From assembly GCA_037389465.1 (NCBI GenBank), contig JAZARR010000200.1, positions 820,001 through 884,000 on the forward strand: a DNA stretch of 64,000 bases, in the 5' to 3' direction. A model generated the notes under the pieces. The model did not search any database. It worked only from the letters and a program-made list of their open reading frames with translations, and was not told where the DNA came from. Of this stretch, positions 28,101-39,804 are shown one piece after another. Every line of letters starts with the position of its first letter. The first letter of the stretch is position 1. Made by a program: the position numbers and the translations under genes. This DNA comes from Baylisascaris procyonis (taxonomy: Eukaryota; Nematoda; Chromadorea; Rhabditida; Ascarididae).

Positions 28101-30073
28101 GCATGTATCAATATTCTATCTTATCAATGAACATAGCAAGAAAATAATCAAAGTTCTTTTCCGATGATTAAACCAAAAATCAACAGCACCTCAAGAGATG
28201 GTAGATCAAGAACTACCCGACCTCCTCAGGTCAAACTCCAGAGTTCCTCAGCTCAAACTTCACTAAAGTGAACCCCAACCTTGTGAAATAAACCAAAAGT
28301 TTTCATTCACCCTCATTAGCCACATAAATCTACACAGTTAATCAATACACCATAAAGGCTGACGGAACCTCTTTGCTTGCACTATTACAATCTTCTACTA
28401 CGACTATCAAGCGGGTGGGTAAAAAAAACTCCCGTCCGGCGATCCGTTTATGCAACACAGTCAATTGCGAGGGTGGGAATAACCCTCAAGTATATATGTA
28501 GGATGTCAGAAGCTTTCGAGATTCTGCAAAACGACGGTCAAGGATCACCTCGACCACGCCTTACTCATCCGAACGGGTTATTGCTTCCCTCCCTCCCCTC
28601 CACGACTTGGAAATATGGGGAAAGGGAGGGGGAGGTGTTGACGGTCGTCGAAAACCTATCACATCTTTACTTCGAGCAGGCATATCATGAAGTGCCAAAC
28701 ACCAATCCAAGTCGATCGCCGTCATTCTAGAATCCTCTCCACTGCACATTTGGTTATAATAGTGTCTCCCACAAAGTATTTCAAATTAAAGAAGGAAAAT
28801 TACCTTCTTTGGGCTCGATACTTCCTTCTTCTTTTCCTTATCTTTTTCCTTCACCTTTTCTTTTCCTTTTTCCTTTTCCTTCTCACGGGTCTTCTCCTTT
28901 TCTTTCTCACGTTCCTTTCCCTTGTCCTTCTCCTTTTCATAGTCACCTCTGTCCCGATCTTTGTCCTTTTCTTTCACTTTCTCCTTGCTCTTTTCCTTAT
29001 CCTTCTTCTCCTTCTTCTTTTCCGGGCTAGGCGATGGAGTTCTCGAAGATTCGGTCGAATAACTTCTCTCTCGCTTGCGCCTCTTCTCAGAGGTCTTTTT
29101 TGTAGCTCTCTTCGGACTTATTGACTCCGACGATGAGCTCCTTCTGTTCCGATCTGGTGACTCACTCGTACTTGATGAACGGCGTCTAAATTAAGCATCC
29201 GATTGAAGAAAATAACAAATTCATTATTGTATATAACTAAGTCGGAAACAAAAATTTCATCCAACTATACTTAATAAAAACTCAATAAACTAATGAGATA
29301 TTAGCGTCATACGATCAAATCTTATCCGTATTTCTACCATCCCCTAAACACCATTCCCCCAGAGAAATCCCAGTTCATCAACAATTTTTTTCTGGACTTT
29401 CCCATGAAAAGAAAGGCAGAAAATGACTCTAGTTTTCTATCAAATAACAGAATGTCTACGTTTCACTTTTACTTACAGAAATATTCTCCTCTCCCCCCTT
29501 CCCCCTCCCCCAAATCGACCACAGCCAGTAATATTTGCAAAGCTACAATATAAAACGATTGCACTTACCGCCTTTTTCTATCCCGACTACGGCTACGCTT
29601 CTTGCGATCTCTACTCCGACTACGCTTTCGATCACGTGATCGCGATCGTGATCTTGATCTGGATCGATATTTGAGCATATCTCTCCCACGTGGTCGACTC
29701 TTCGCCATTTCCACGATTACACTGCAATAACACAACTTGAATATAATTACCAATAATGGTTAAAGCACTTATTAATTTAAAAAATATATATATATACGGA
29801 ACAAAGACAAAGTTCAAAAAGAGGTTTCACGAAAAGCTTGTACTACAGTAATCACAATAAATCAATAAAAATAAATCACCGATCGCCAAATAGCGAACGC
29901 CCATTGAGATCACGAACCGCATCGTCGGCGTCACGATAGTCGGTAAATTCGACAAACGCATAGCCATTCTTCATAAGAACTTCGGAAATGTGTCCATAGC
30001 CACGAAAGAAACGTTCAACATCACGTTCTTGTGCTCGAAACGATAGACGACCAACATAGACACGTGCACTCAT
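13158..30073 (-). CDS. SR-type RNA-binding protein with two RRMs, RS and Lys/Glu-rich linker, acidic tail
   Basis: Ten minus-strand exons: 30073-29880, 29721-29569, 29185-28804, 27640-27530, 25585-25518, 15643-15556, 15380-15307, 14779-14626, 14235-14128 and 13205-13158 (stop). They give 459 residues with matching phases at every junction. Seen: RRM1 (residues ~3-75) has VYVGRL, ERDVERFF and NGYAFVEF and is closest to SRSF4/5/6. An Arg-Ser region (~80-160) and a Lys/Glu-rich region (~165-243) follow. RRM2 (~262-335) has RIVIVKGL and NGNCFVEF. The Glu/Asp-rich tail (~336-459) has a KKKKK patch. It is likely a nuclear splicing factor, phosphorylated on its Ser-Arg repeats (inference). RRM2 lacks the SWQDLKD motif of classical SR second RRMs. 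The last exon is short and inferred from phase and acidic composition; its stop overlaps AATAAA. Splitting into two genes is possible but unneeded. Confidence 0.88.
15644..25517 (-). other. 9.9-kb intron 5 of the SR-type gene
   Basis: It separates the two halves of RRM2: exon 5 ends in AAT-TG and exon 6 resumes T-TTT, restoring NGNCFVEF. Inside are C homopolymers (19657, 20231, 21247, 21928), a G run (16241) and C/T-rich stretches (16860-17350). Open frames of up to 130 codons (for example 17105-17494, 23133-23525) resemble no family I know. No nested gene is supported. Confidence 0.8.
25775..26295. other. CpG-dense island inside intron 4 of the SR-type gene
   Basis: About 520 bases are visibly richer in G+C and CpG than the surrounding AT-rich intron. 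Several short open frames occur on both strands (66 codons at 25919-26119 plus; 94 codons at 25648-25932 minus). None matches a family I recognise, and no splice sites would join them to the host gene in phase. It could be a regulatory island, a decayed gene or a transposon remnant. Confidence 0.5.
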
Positions 30074-30102
30074 TTCGACGTTTATATCACTAGTGATCCG
30101 TC

Positions 30103-30104
30103 CT
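30103..30104 (-). promoter_or_regulatory. Acceptor-like site upstream of the SR-type gene ATG
   Basis: GGATTTTCAG on the minus strand leaves a 29-base leader before the ATG. The frame stays open upstream for ~57 more codons (Cys-rich, unlike any SR protein), so the ATG at 30073 is preferred. Trans-splice site or 5' UTR intron end. Confidence 0.5.
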
Positions 30105-33100
30105 GAAAATCCTTCAATATAGCCACAATACAGGTTTCCGGAAACGCAATCATCGCCGCAAATGCAATTCGGATCAGGAATGCAATCGTATAAACTCTCG
30201 TTGTGTTCAAATGAGTCTATATGATCGTGAATATATAACTTCAATAATTTATACGAAAATTACGGCGCGAAACTGTTTACGAAGGAAGTTTATGTGTTCA
30301 CCATCCGAACCAATTCCAGACCAACTATCCCACAACCCTGAAAGGAGAAAGACCTCAAAAATGCATGCCGTATAAAATCGAAGAAAAGGGTCTACGAAAC
30401 ATAGACCGATCCTAAATTTCGGATTGCTAAAACGGCCTACTAGATAGTGAAACTGCGAGCCGAATGCAGATGAAAGTCGAAATCACACAAGATTAACTAG
30501 CCTCACATTTCCTGATGCATATCGCCTAAACCACGTTTCAATTTGGCTTCTTCCTTTCCTACGGGTACTTCCAAATCCCCTTACCTACCCATCATGCTAC
30601 TCAATTTTCATGAACAACAATGCTTGCCTCTCATATCTGTTGTAAAAGAAAGATTCTAATCCTCTGATTTGCCTATCTATATGCCTCTGCATCTATTATT
30701 TCGATGTCATAAAACAAAATCGAAGCTAAAGCCGAGGATTTCATATTCGTTGCCAACATTTAAAAAACTTTTTCAACTCCCAACTTGGCCACTGGGATAT
30801 ATGGGCCTTTGAGGGGTGGTTGAAATTTGAGGGATCCAGATCATATCCCCTCGACGTTGGGAAGGCTCAAATATGGACCCCATTAAGTACCTAAATTCCC
30901 TTACCTGACACACAGTGATTTGGTGATCCCTTCTCGTCTCTCCTAATCCCTCCACCCTACCTCTACCGGATACTGAAGTGCTACAACTGGTATTACCGGA
31001 AGCCTCACTATTTACATGGAATACGGTCAAGGAAGAACAGTAGGTAGGAAAGAAATCTTATAGAGTAGAATTATACATGAGTTCGAGTCCTACAACAGGC
31101 TAACTTTTTTCTAAAAAAGAGCCCTAAATCATAAAACCATCTTATATCAACAATCAAAACTAATCCCTCAAAATCAATAACAACAACATCCAGGTTTATT
31201 AGCACAACGACTCTCAACCACACCGCAATAAGCGATTATGAGATGAATTTAATAAATCGGAATTTGCGCCATTTGGCAAAATATGTGCTTTTTTGGAATT
31301 TCGTCCATTAAAATCAATTGCTTGCAAGAAAACTTCAAAAAAAAGATTGCCACCCATTTGTAAAATAAAATTATGCAAATTTCGTATCATTGTTTTTGTG
31401 TTGCAAAGAAAATCTAACGAACTAGAAAGGAATTAGACGTATAATTAGACAATTACGCTCACCAAATTTCACTGCTATACTTCCTATAGCCCACAAGTTG
31501 AAACCACAAGGCAGACGGACACAGACATACACATTCATACACACAGACATGATGTCACAATGGTGTGTTGTTATAAGATTACGCAAAAAAAAAAAAAAAA
31601 CGCATCAACAGACGGGGAAAAGACCATTCGTATGATTACACATCAATGAGCAACAAAGCGGGGGATAACTGGACGGCGGTACAGAGGACCAGCCAAATCA
31701 TATGCAAATGAACTGCAGCAATCCTTTTTTACGAACTAAATAAAAATGTTTCAAAAAAAAACAAAAGGAAGACAAGCATCACAGATGCCATCGAAGATAA
31801 CCATAACTAAGAACCCCGATTAAAACACCTTCGAAAATATAAGGAAGCCGAGTACATATCCGTGCCTAAAGTCCAAGCACATGATCCTAGCGCCGGTTCG
31901 ATTATACGGAAAAAAGCGTGGCAGGACCACGTTTTACCGTGGAAGGGAGGGAATATGGTTAAGCTGAAGAAGGAAAGCATTGGTCCAGCCATATTCGGGA
32001 GAGACAGTGATCTGTTCATTAATGGAGATGGACTAAACTCTAGCTGGGTTAAACACAGTTTCACCCAAAATCACAAGACATAACCCCCCCCCCCCCCCAC
32101 CTTTCATCCAGGTCGCGACCAGGAATAAGATTTGACATAGATCATCGTCATTATAAAAAAGCAATGTTGTTTTATTAGTATACTCATAGATACACCACAG
32201 AAAAGGTATTACCTCCACCAATGCAGGTTACCTGTTATACCTGTAATAAAGGTATGGGAAAAAAACTGTGCTTCTTCATTTAAATATAGTTATAGGAAAG
32301 CATATTTCTTTTTCTACAAATACTATCAGCAAAATTGAACGACAGACAACGATACGACGAATGAGGCGATATTCGATAACGCTGTGCAAATTTCCCCTCA
32401 AGGATTGCCTATTTATTTATCATCCCCTTATGCCTATTGTCGACTACATGACCTGGATTTATTTACCCCCTCCCCCCCTCCTTTCCAGAAATACGGTATT
32501 CCCTCAGATTCGATATGACCTCATTCTCAGTTTCCACATCTGTGTCAGATCAAAGAGTACTACAAGTTTCCTTCTGATTGGATGTTAAGAACTCTAAATA
32601 ACATATGTCCTGCATAATCGACTGAAATAAAATAAAATCAAATGCAACACAAATGTGGCAGCACATTCAACATTTTGCTAGAAACTATTCCCTATGATCA
32701 ATTCAATCAAAAATTTCTATAACTTCATAATCGGTCGATTAAATAAGGACTGGGTTGAAACCACCACCCAAGACGATCACGATCGGTCTTTGATTTAATC
32801 GATGATCTATGATTCAATCTGGTTTCTGATATGCCTGCATGGTTCCGCCATGGACGTTTGCGCCGCATTTGCTCGCTACTTTCGCCCTCCAATAACTTAG
32901 ATGAGGCAGAAGGATGGGCAGGAGAGGAGGGGCTGAGGGGAAAGCGATGTAATAAATAATCGTCTTTTACGAGATTATTTAAAACTATGAATGCACAATA
33001 AATTAAAAACATTAAATTAAAATAATTTTAAAATTTTTTTAGCAAACGAATATGCCTCAATTTCAAGTTCCCCAAAAAACTAGAAAATCATAAGTCCCCA

Positions 33101-36100
33101 CCCCACCCCCCCCCCCTCTCCTGCCTCTCTTCTAGGACTCCCATCGAAAACGTGGGATGGAAGTTTCTGTTATAATCCAGCTCCAATAACTCTCCAGAAG
33201 AACCAGTGTGAAAAAAAAAGAAAGAAAAGAAGGAGGTATGGAGGATTTGAAAATGGATGAACATCCTTATATATTAAACAAACGTAACGGGTAAAACTAC
33301 GATAGCCACTTATTGCAAGACAACCGCACCACACCGAGACAAACGAAGAAATGCATCGTTAGGGTGATGCTATGATGCGTGCACTTTTGGAATAGATGGT
33401 AGGTCAAAGTCGAAAAAAACGATCAGAAAAAAATCGTGAAAAAATTCTCGCAGATCGAAAAAATTTTACTTACTAAAAAAAAAAAATAAATATGCAAAAA
33501 TTAAATTATGCAAATATTTAAAAATTACCAATGATACCTATTTGGGCCTCTAATACCCATCGGCAAATTTTAGCTATGTATAGCAACTATAAGCATTTAT
33601 GGGATCGGTTGGTCTTCAAGAGGTGAGAGGTCATTCGTCTACAAACACGTTGACATCGATATAATGCATTGTGAAATATACGATCTAACGTCAACACACA
33701 ATCGAAATGACCCCAAAACGCTACGTCAAAAGCGCCGATCGGCAGATCGCATTATTTCTTTTTGTATAGTGGATATGTTTCGTACCCCTTTATGTAGGCT
33801 TCTCGACGACTAAGTGATCTTCAGATCACAACTTCGTATGCTGTTACTTCGCAATTTAGTTCTTTTTATAAAAAAAGTATATTCAACCCCTCCCCCTTTT
33901 TAACCCCCCCCCCCTAAACAAAACAGGTCAACGCGCGACGCATCGCTGCAAAATGCACCAGCCCAACTTACAAACAAACATTTCGACACACCACCGAACC
34001 TTTGACCACTTCCTTTCCTAACCCCCCAACCCCCACATCCATCAGTCACGTGCTTCGATCTTATATTCGAAACAAGTCTGTTCGCATTACCGTATAGGTG
34101 AAATACTGTGGAGGACACTTTAAGAACGCATCTGCTAACACTTTTTTCGTCGAATGAGGGGGGGGGGAGGGAGCAAAAATTGCCTCGGTCCTTGGTGCAA
34201 CATCTGACGCTCATAGGGGATTATCCTTCATAGAGACGATAGAATACGATCACCTTCCATTCCTACATGACCTCATGGACATAATCGAAGGGCAACCGGG
34301 CATGAAGAAGGGTCCTTCCTAACTATGAAACACTATGGCATTCCTCATCTGTATTTCAATTTTTTGTTGCGGATATCAACCATCAAAAATTATTTTTAAT
34401 GCTAATTTTTTTTAAAAAAAGGTGCAATTTCGTGATCGCTGAATCTCACTAAAACTTGATACTATTTAAGAAAAGAGAAATTAAGCATTATTTCAAAAAA
34501 AAAAAAAAAAAATTATCGAAATACAAAAAACAATAAAAACAGCAAAGATATTAGGTAATAACAAAAGAATCGTTAAATATTTCTATACGATAAAGCACAA
34601 TTTGTGTTTTTTGCATTACTCGTCGGATGCCCATCCGAAATGACGCCTACTAGAACGATCCTTGAATGATTCAAAAATGAAGAATGTTTTACGTGCTATC
34701 CTGTAAAATAAAATTTCTGCTTAAGACCGAATTTCTTACCAACTCTTCCATAATGGGATTTGGATTTGGCAAATTTCCAAAATTTGGGATAAAATCCTCT
34801 TTATTTTATAGAAATTATATCACCTTTATTTAAGGATAAAGGTTAAAGGTTAAAGGTTAAAAAGTACCATTGCGCTTTCAACGATCGCTATTCCTTTCAG
34901 CGGATAACCCATAGAGGAAAGCATCTTCTTAGTCAGTAAAACCAGCTTAATTTATTGAGTACATATATTTCCCAAAGAAAAGTTTGACCTTTGACCGATT
35001 TCGAGTTCGGGAACTTCAGTTGAAGAAGAAGCCTCAGCAGTTATAAAACGTTAAAATAGAAGATAGTTATTGGAATCCCTGTTCTCGATTAATTATGAAT
35101 ATTATGAAATCAAAATATTTGAATGTCGATTTCAAATGTGCATTATAGAAAAGAGATCTAGCCTCTGCATAATATGACATGTTCAATGCAAAATAAAAGA
35201 GAAAAATGGGAATTTCCGCCAAGTTTTTTTCCGCCAAAGCACGGTATGCGCTTTTTGCTATCTCGCTCATTAAAACGTAAAAGTGCTAACCTCATATTTT
35301 CCCCGATTTGTAGGTGGAAATTTCCGAGGTTATAGAGGAAGGTAATTGTCCAACCATTGGATTCTACAGGCTACAAAATTCTACAGGACGTTTTAAACGT
35401 GTAAAAACATGCTGTTCTTCGAAGAGAACAAGGAACTAGGGGAGCTTATTGCAGGAAGAAAACCTTTTCCCATGGGGAAGGGTTCAGTCGAGGGGTGGGA
35501 TGGAGCCGAATGGGGTGGAAACGGGTCAGTGGGATAAGGGGGGTAGATAAGGTGGAATGAAATGGGGGGGGGGGGGGGCGTTGAGAGACTGATTTTGTTT
35601 CTCCACGTTGCGCTGAACGTGAAATTACATTGCGAAATGGAGCTGTAATATTAGAAATTTCTCTTCGAATTGATTATTCATATACGGTTGATAGAGTTTA
35701 AAAGCCTGTACTACAATGACTATTAATTAGTAGAATAATTCCAGAAGCCTAGTGAAGGTGGGTGTTATCCTGTGTGGTTATCCTGGGTGGATATCGGTAT
35801 TCCATGCGCTAAATACTGCGATGCTATTTTAGGTTGACATCGGTACGCGTTGAAAATTGATTAAATATCGCATTCATATTCGATATTTGAAAGTATTCTA
35901 GCGGTCATACGAAATTTGTAAAATCTTTCCCAGCTAGGTTGAATAAAGTTTTATTGGTCTTTTTTGCATATTTTTGTAATTTTATTTAATTTTTTATTTG
36001 ATGGATGTAGTAATTTTATGCATTATATTTCTAATATTGGAGACGAAAATGTGAGAAGGTCATCCCTTGACCTCTAGCATGACCTCAGTCGGTCAAGTCG

Positions 36101-37616
36101 GTCAAGCTGCTTACTCGGGCATATTCTGGCCACATCTAATTTTATCATCGAAAATGGTTCGTCTAGTAGGTTTTCTCTATCTAGTAGCCCCGTCGAAAGT
36201 CCTTGTTAGCTTGTGTGTCCCCCATCAAGCTTGATTTCTGGTTCTGGCCATGTTTGAGCGAATTGGCGTCAGATGGTTCATGACCTAGGGCTTCGTTTTC
36301 ATCCCTTCCTGCTATGAAATGACCAATACCGAAGTAGATGTAAGTGAACGACTTGAAGTCCTTGTAGGTTAGAAAAAAATGAATTCATTATATTCGTTTA
36401 GTGCTTGAGATATCGCAACCTTGTACCTTTGAAATTAAAAGAAGCATAATGCTGGAAAAGGTGTCTTTTATTCTTCCAATTTTTTTTCGGTTCTTCACTT
36501 ACGTCATCCAGTAATTAAGAGTTTCAGCAAACATTTATATTTTACGTAATATTTCAGTTTCGTTTTCTTTTCCGTTTTCAGAACGGCAATCCAAAAATAA
36601 ACTTGCTCGTAATTCCGCCTGATAGTCGGGGAAAATTATGTGATTGAAAACGAACGAAGCAGATCCCAGCCATGAGGAAGGAGGGGGGGGGGGGAGATCT
36701 CTGACGAGTCGATAGTTGTCATGTATTTTTTGAAGAACATTTATTACCTGATCGAGATTGAATTCAACCAGGACTGCAAATAGGACCACGACTATATTTA
36801 GCAAACATCCTTCAGTAGTATCAATGAAACCCCTTATCGTACACGACTTGTAAGGAGGTCGCTTCAGTGATATGTAGTGACTCGTGATTGCTTTGTTCAG
36901 TTGTTATTATTAATACCGTTGTCAGAAAACGTCCTGCCTAAGAAATAATATCCTTCTTATTTGACGTCCACCTTGATGTCTACCTACCCTGACATGACCG
37001 TTTATTTACTTTCCTAACGTCATCCGTCTTACCTAGTGATAATTGAATTGCTTTAAACGAATTTAATTAATGAAATTATTTTGTTTTTGTTTATGTCGTT
37101 GCGGTAATTGTTATATACGAGGAAAATCCATCTGGTATGAAAATACTGGATAGACTTGGTCAGGAAGATCCTTTTTCAAGACTTGAGAGGATGAAAGCAG
37201 GCTCCACTTGGTACTCCATTTGAATAGAGGATCCATACTTTAATGAAATGTCTTTTTTGAACAGAGGGCACATCCTTCCCCTTTCCATGAAACTTTATTG
37301 AAAGAAGAGGAGACCTTTTTTTTTTCCAGAACGTTGGAAAAGTAGAAGGGTCTGATCCTTCATTCAAGGAGACACACCATTTTCTTTGCAGAAAAATCAG
37401 GCATAGGATCACCTTCCATCCACCTGACCAACCGGTCATATAGATTTGCAGAGAAAAATGAATGCAATGAGCAGCATCCCTCCTTTTTATTTCATTTGAT
37501 TCGACTACGCTCATAAGTCTTTTAGAAAACGACCATTTTCCTGTAATCTGACCGTTGTAAAACGTACGGTGAGAGGGGAGGGGTTGCTTTTAAGGAAGTA
37601 CCATAATTTTAATTTC
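30105..37616. other. 7.5-kb gap between divergent SR-type and Sm D1 genes
   Basis: No gene recognised. The left part (to ~34.6 kb) is rich in A and C on the plus strand; the right part (from ~35.3 kb) is rich in G and T. Long homopolymers include C at 32083-32098 and 33106, A at 34495-34511, and G at 35565-35578. Open frames of up to 104 codons look like chance. The promoters of both flanking genes should lie here. Confidence 0.55.
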
Positions 37617-37618
37617 AG
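37617..37618 (+). promoter_or_regulatory. Acceptor-like site 13 bases before the Sm D1 ATG
   Basis: TTTTAATTTCAG ends here, a near-ideal nematode acceptor, and the ATG follows after 13 bases. That spacing is typical of a spliced-leader addition site. Confidence 0.6.
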
Positions 37619-37631
37619 GTAGATTTGAGAG

Positions 37632-38288
37632 ATGAAATTGGTACGTTTTTTAATGAAACTGTCGCATGAGACAGTAACAATCGAATTGAAGAACAGTACC
37701 CTTGTGACGGGTACGATAATGGGCGTCGATGTGGCAATGAATACACATTTGAGAGCCGTTAAAATGACCGTCAAAAATAGAGAACCGATCCAATTGGACA
37801 CACTTTCGATTCGAGGTGATTTTATTTTTATTATTTATTTATTGCTAATATTTGATGATGGAATTACTAAGATATTGGTTGTCATCGTAATTTGTGGTTC
37901 TTGTGATACTGCACTGCATTATAAGGTCACCATTCAAAGTTCCTTATTAATTTGCACTGCTTATAGGCATTGCTTTTTAGTGGAAAATAATTTAGAAGCA
38001 ACCGATGGGTTTTTGTTTTTATTGATTTATTGATTTATTGATTTTTTGCGCATGAAATGTGATTGATTTTTGCAAAGAGATCAATTCGAATCTGCAGGTA
38101 ATAATATTCGCTACATAATTTTACCGGATTCGATTCCACTCGATACGTTATTGATCGATGATGAACCACGTAAGAAATCAGCAAGAGGTGGACGTGGACG
38201 TGCAGGTGTTGCTCGTGGTGGACCAAGAGGTCGTGGTCGAGGACGTGGTGGACCACGTGGTAGAGGTGGTTTCCGTGGTGGCCGTTAA
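37632..38288 (+). CDS. snr-3: Small nuclear ribonucleoprotein Sm D1
   Basis: Exons 37632-37815 and 38098-38288 (stop TAA) encode 124 residues; a Gly codon is split by the intron. Human Sm D1 has 119. Seen: the Sm1 motif region ([20 protein letters not shown], then [10 protein letters not shown]), Sm2 with [15 protein letters not shown], the D1-typical [14 protein letters not shown], and a C-terminal tail of ~30 residues rich in Arg-Gly. Sm D1 is one of seven proteins in the ring on U1, U2, U4 and U5 snRNAs; in the family the RG tail is a target of symmetric arginine dimethylation and binds SMN. The start is fixed by homology and by the acceptor-like site just before it. A possible poly(A) signal AATAAA lies at 38972-38977. 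Very sure. Confidence 0.97.
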
Positions 38289-39749
38289 TGCATTCAATTA
38301 CCTCCAATATATGACCACTCTTAATGATGTTCATTTCACGTTGTTTATAATGTTGTTATTTGTTTGTTTTACTATCATATGAGTGGATTTGGAGCCTTTA
38401 TTGTGTGTTTGGAGTTTTTTTTTTTATTTTAGCGTGCAATTTCAGGTCAGGTGGATGACTCAACTTGTTGCTTTTTTGCTAGTGAGAAGAGAAAGTAAAT
38501 GGGAGTGAGAGGGGAAAGGAAGGGGAACCGGGGGAAGCCGGGTGTTTTATTTTTATTTTTTTATTTCCTGTGAGTATTAAGTAGGGAAATAAGGACTGAG
38601 TTTGCTAGGCTTTTTATGAGTTAGTGATTTGGTGGGGAAAAAAACATAAAGGAATGAAAACTTAGATATAGCTGGATTATTTACTTTTGATTGAGAGGTG
38701 CAGTAAAAGTAGTATTTTTTTAAATCAACCACCTGTGGGTAAGTCGAATGGAAAAGGTGTGTGGGGGGGGGGGGGAGTTGGGGGTGGGGAAGGAAGGGAG
38801 CGGCGAGTTTCACTACTTTTTTTAGGCTTCATATTTTTGTGAAGGATTTAGGTCTCACAACGGAAAGGAATCTGAATTTTAGTAGTTTCCTGTATCATGA
38901 AGGATGTTTATATTTTCAATTAGCATGCGTTGTTTCTTTCTTTTTTTAAGTGAAAATATTGCACGATCTCTAATAAACGATCCTTTGTGTCCATTGATCG
39001 CCACAAACAGTGGACTGGGTAAGTCATGAAGTGGGCATGAGATAAGGACGTTTAAAGTTGAAGGTGGAAAAAAAAAGAAGGTAGTTTTTTCTAGCAGGTT
39101 TATTTCAAAATATGGGCTGCATTATATCCTGTAATAGAATCGTAAGCAGCATGGGAAGATTTTCGGGATTATGGCATATATCTCTATTCCCAGATTACGG
39201 GCATCCCACCATGCAAATGTTTTCTTGGGAATCTGACACCCTTGGCGAAAGTCGCGTATCTCCTTCAGAGATATCGGGGCAAAAACCTTTGTCCCTCAAT
39301 TTCCTTCTCTTCTAAATTTACGGAGCTCTAGAGGTCTTTGCAGGTACTTTTCCATAGCTTTAGAGGTCTTTGCAGGTACTTTTCCACCTTTTCACTTCTG
39401 AAGAGTCCCGTTGTTCCTCAAGTAAAAGGACTACATATGCAGCCTAAACAAAGCATTACAAATCATCGGTATGACCGCTTAAGTGGCTGTCGAATCTAAT
39501 CTCAAAGCCGAAAAATGTTTTGCGGTTGACCGATTAGCGATCGATGATGTATGAATGGAATTTTTGAAAAGATTCTACGAGACGATAGATCCAAGGCGCT
39601 GAATTTTCTATGAGTTGAAAAAATTTTTCGTTATTTTATTTTATATTTTCTCGAATAACAATAAAATATTAAAGAATAAAAATTGAATTTGCATAAATAC
39701 TCGAAAAATATAAAGATGGAAATCGAAATGAAATGATAATTTCTAGCAG
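38289..39749. other. Intergenic, Sm D1 to unknown membrane gene
   Basis: Same-strand gap of ~1.5 kb. It contains a G run (38762-38775), AATAAA at 38972 and a 26-bp direct duplication near 39329. No further gene seen. The gap is longer than usual inside nematode operons. Confidence 0.6.
39329..39386. repeat. 26-bp direct duplication, 32-bp offset
   Basis: The segment beginning TAGAGGTCTTTGCAGGTACT occurs identically at 39329-39354 and 39361-39386, with related flanks (GCTC/GCTT). Confidence 0.9.
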
Positions 39750-39758
39750 TCGAAAATT

Positions 39759-39800
39759 ATGAACATCGGAGTCTACCCGAATTATTGTAAGAATAAGTGA
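39759..39800 (+). other. Upstream open reading frame, 13 codons plus stop
   Basis: ATG at 39759 to TGA at 39798-39800, ending four bases before the main ATG of the unknown membrane gene. It lies in the leader if the transcript begins at the acceptor-like site TTCTAGCAG (39748-39749). It could reduce or gate translation; not shown. Confidence 0.45.
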
Positions 39801-39804
39801 AGCA

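Noticed and set aside
28786..29124. Long plus-strand open frames (145 codons) rich in Phe/Leu/Ser
   Set aside because: Antisense shadow of the KE-rich exon of the SR-type gene.
31075..31095. GAGTTCGAGTCC, resembling a tRNA B box
   Set aside because: No A box at the proper distance and no acceptor-stem pairing.
35312..35341. Possible small exon between TTTGTAG and GTAATT
   Set aside because: Splice-like borders but no flanking exon or ATG to join; such pairs are expected by chance.
36535..36804. 89-codon open frame, minus strand, with a hydrophobic start
   Set aside because: It crosses a G/C homopolymer that yields a proline run; no other support, and it opposes the local strand polarity.
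37850..37870. Box C-like TTGATGATG in the Sm D1 intron (and a similar one in an rps-18 intron near 5720), suggesting a C/D snoRNA
   Set aside because: No CTGA box D at a suitable distance and no terminal stem.
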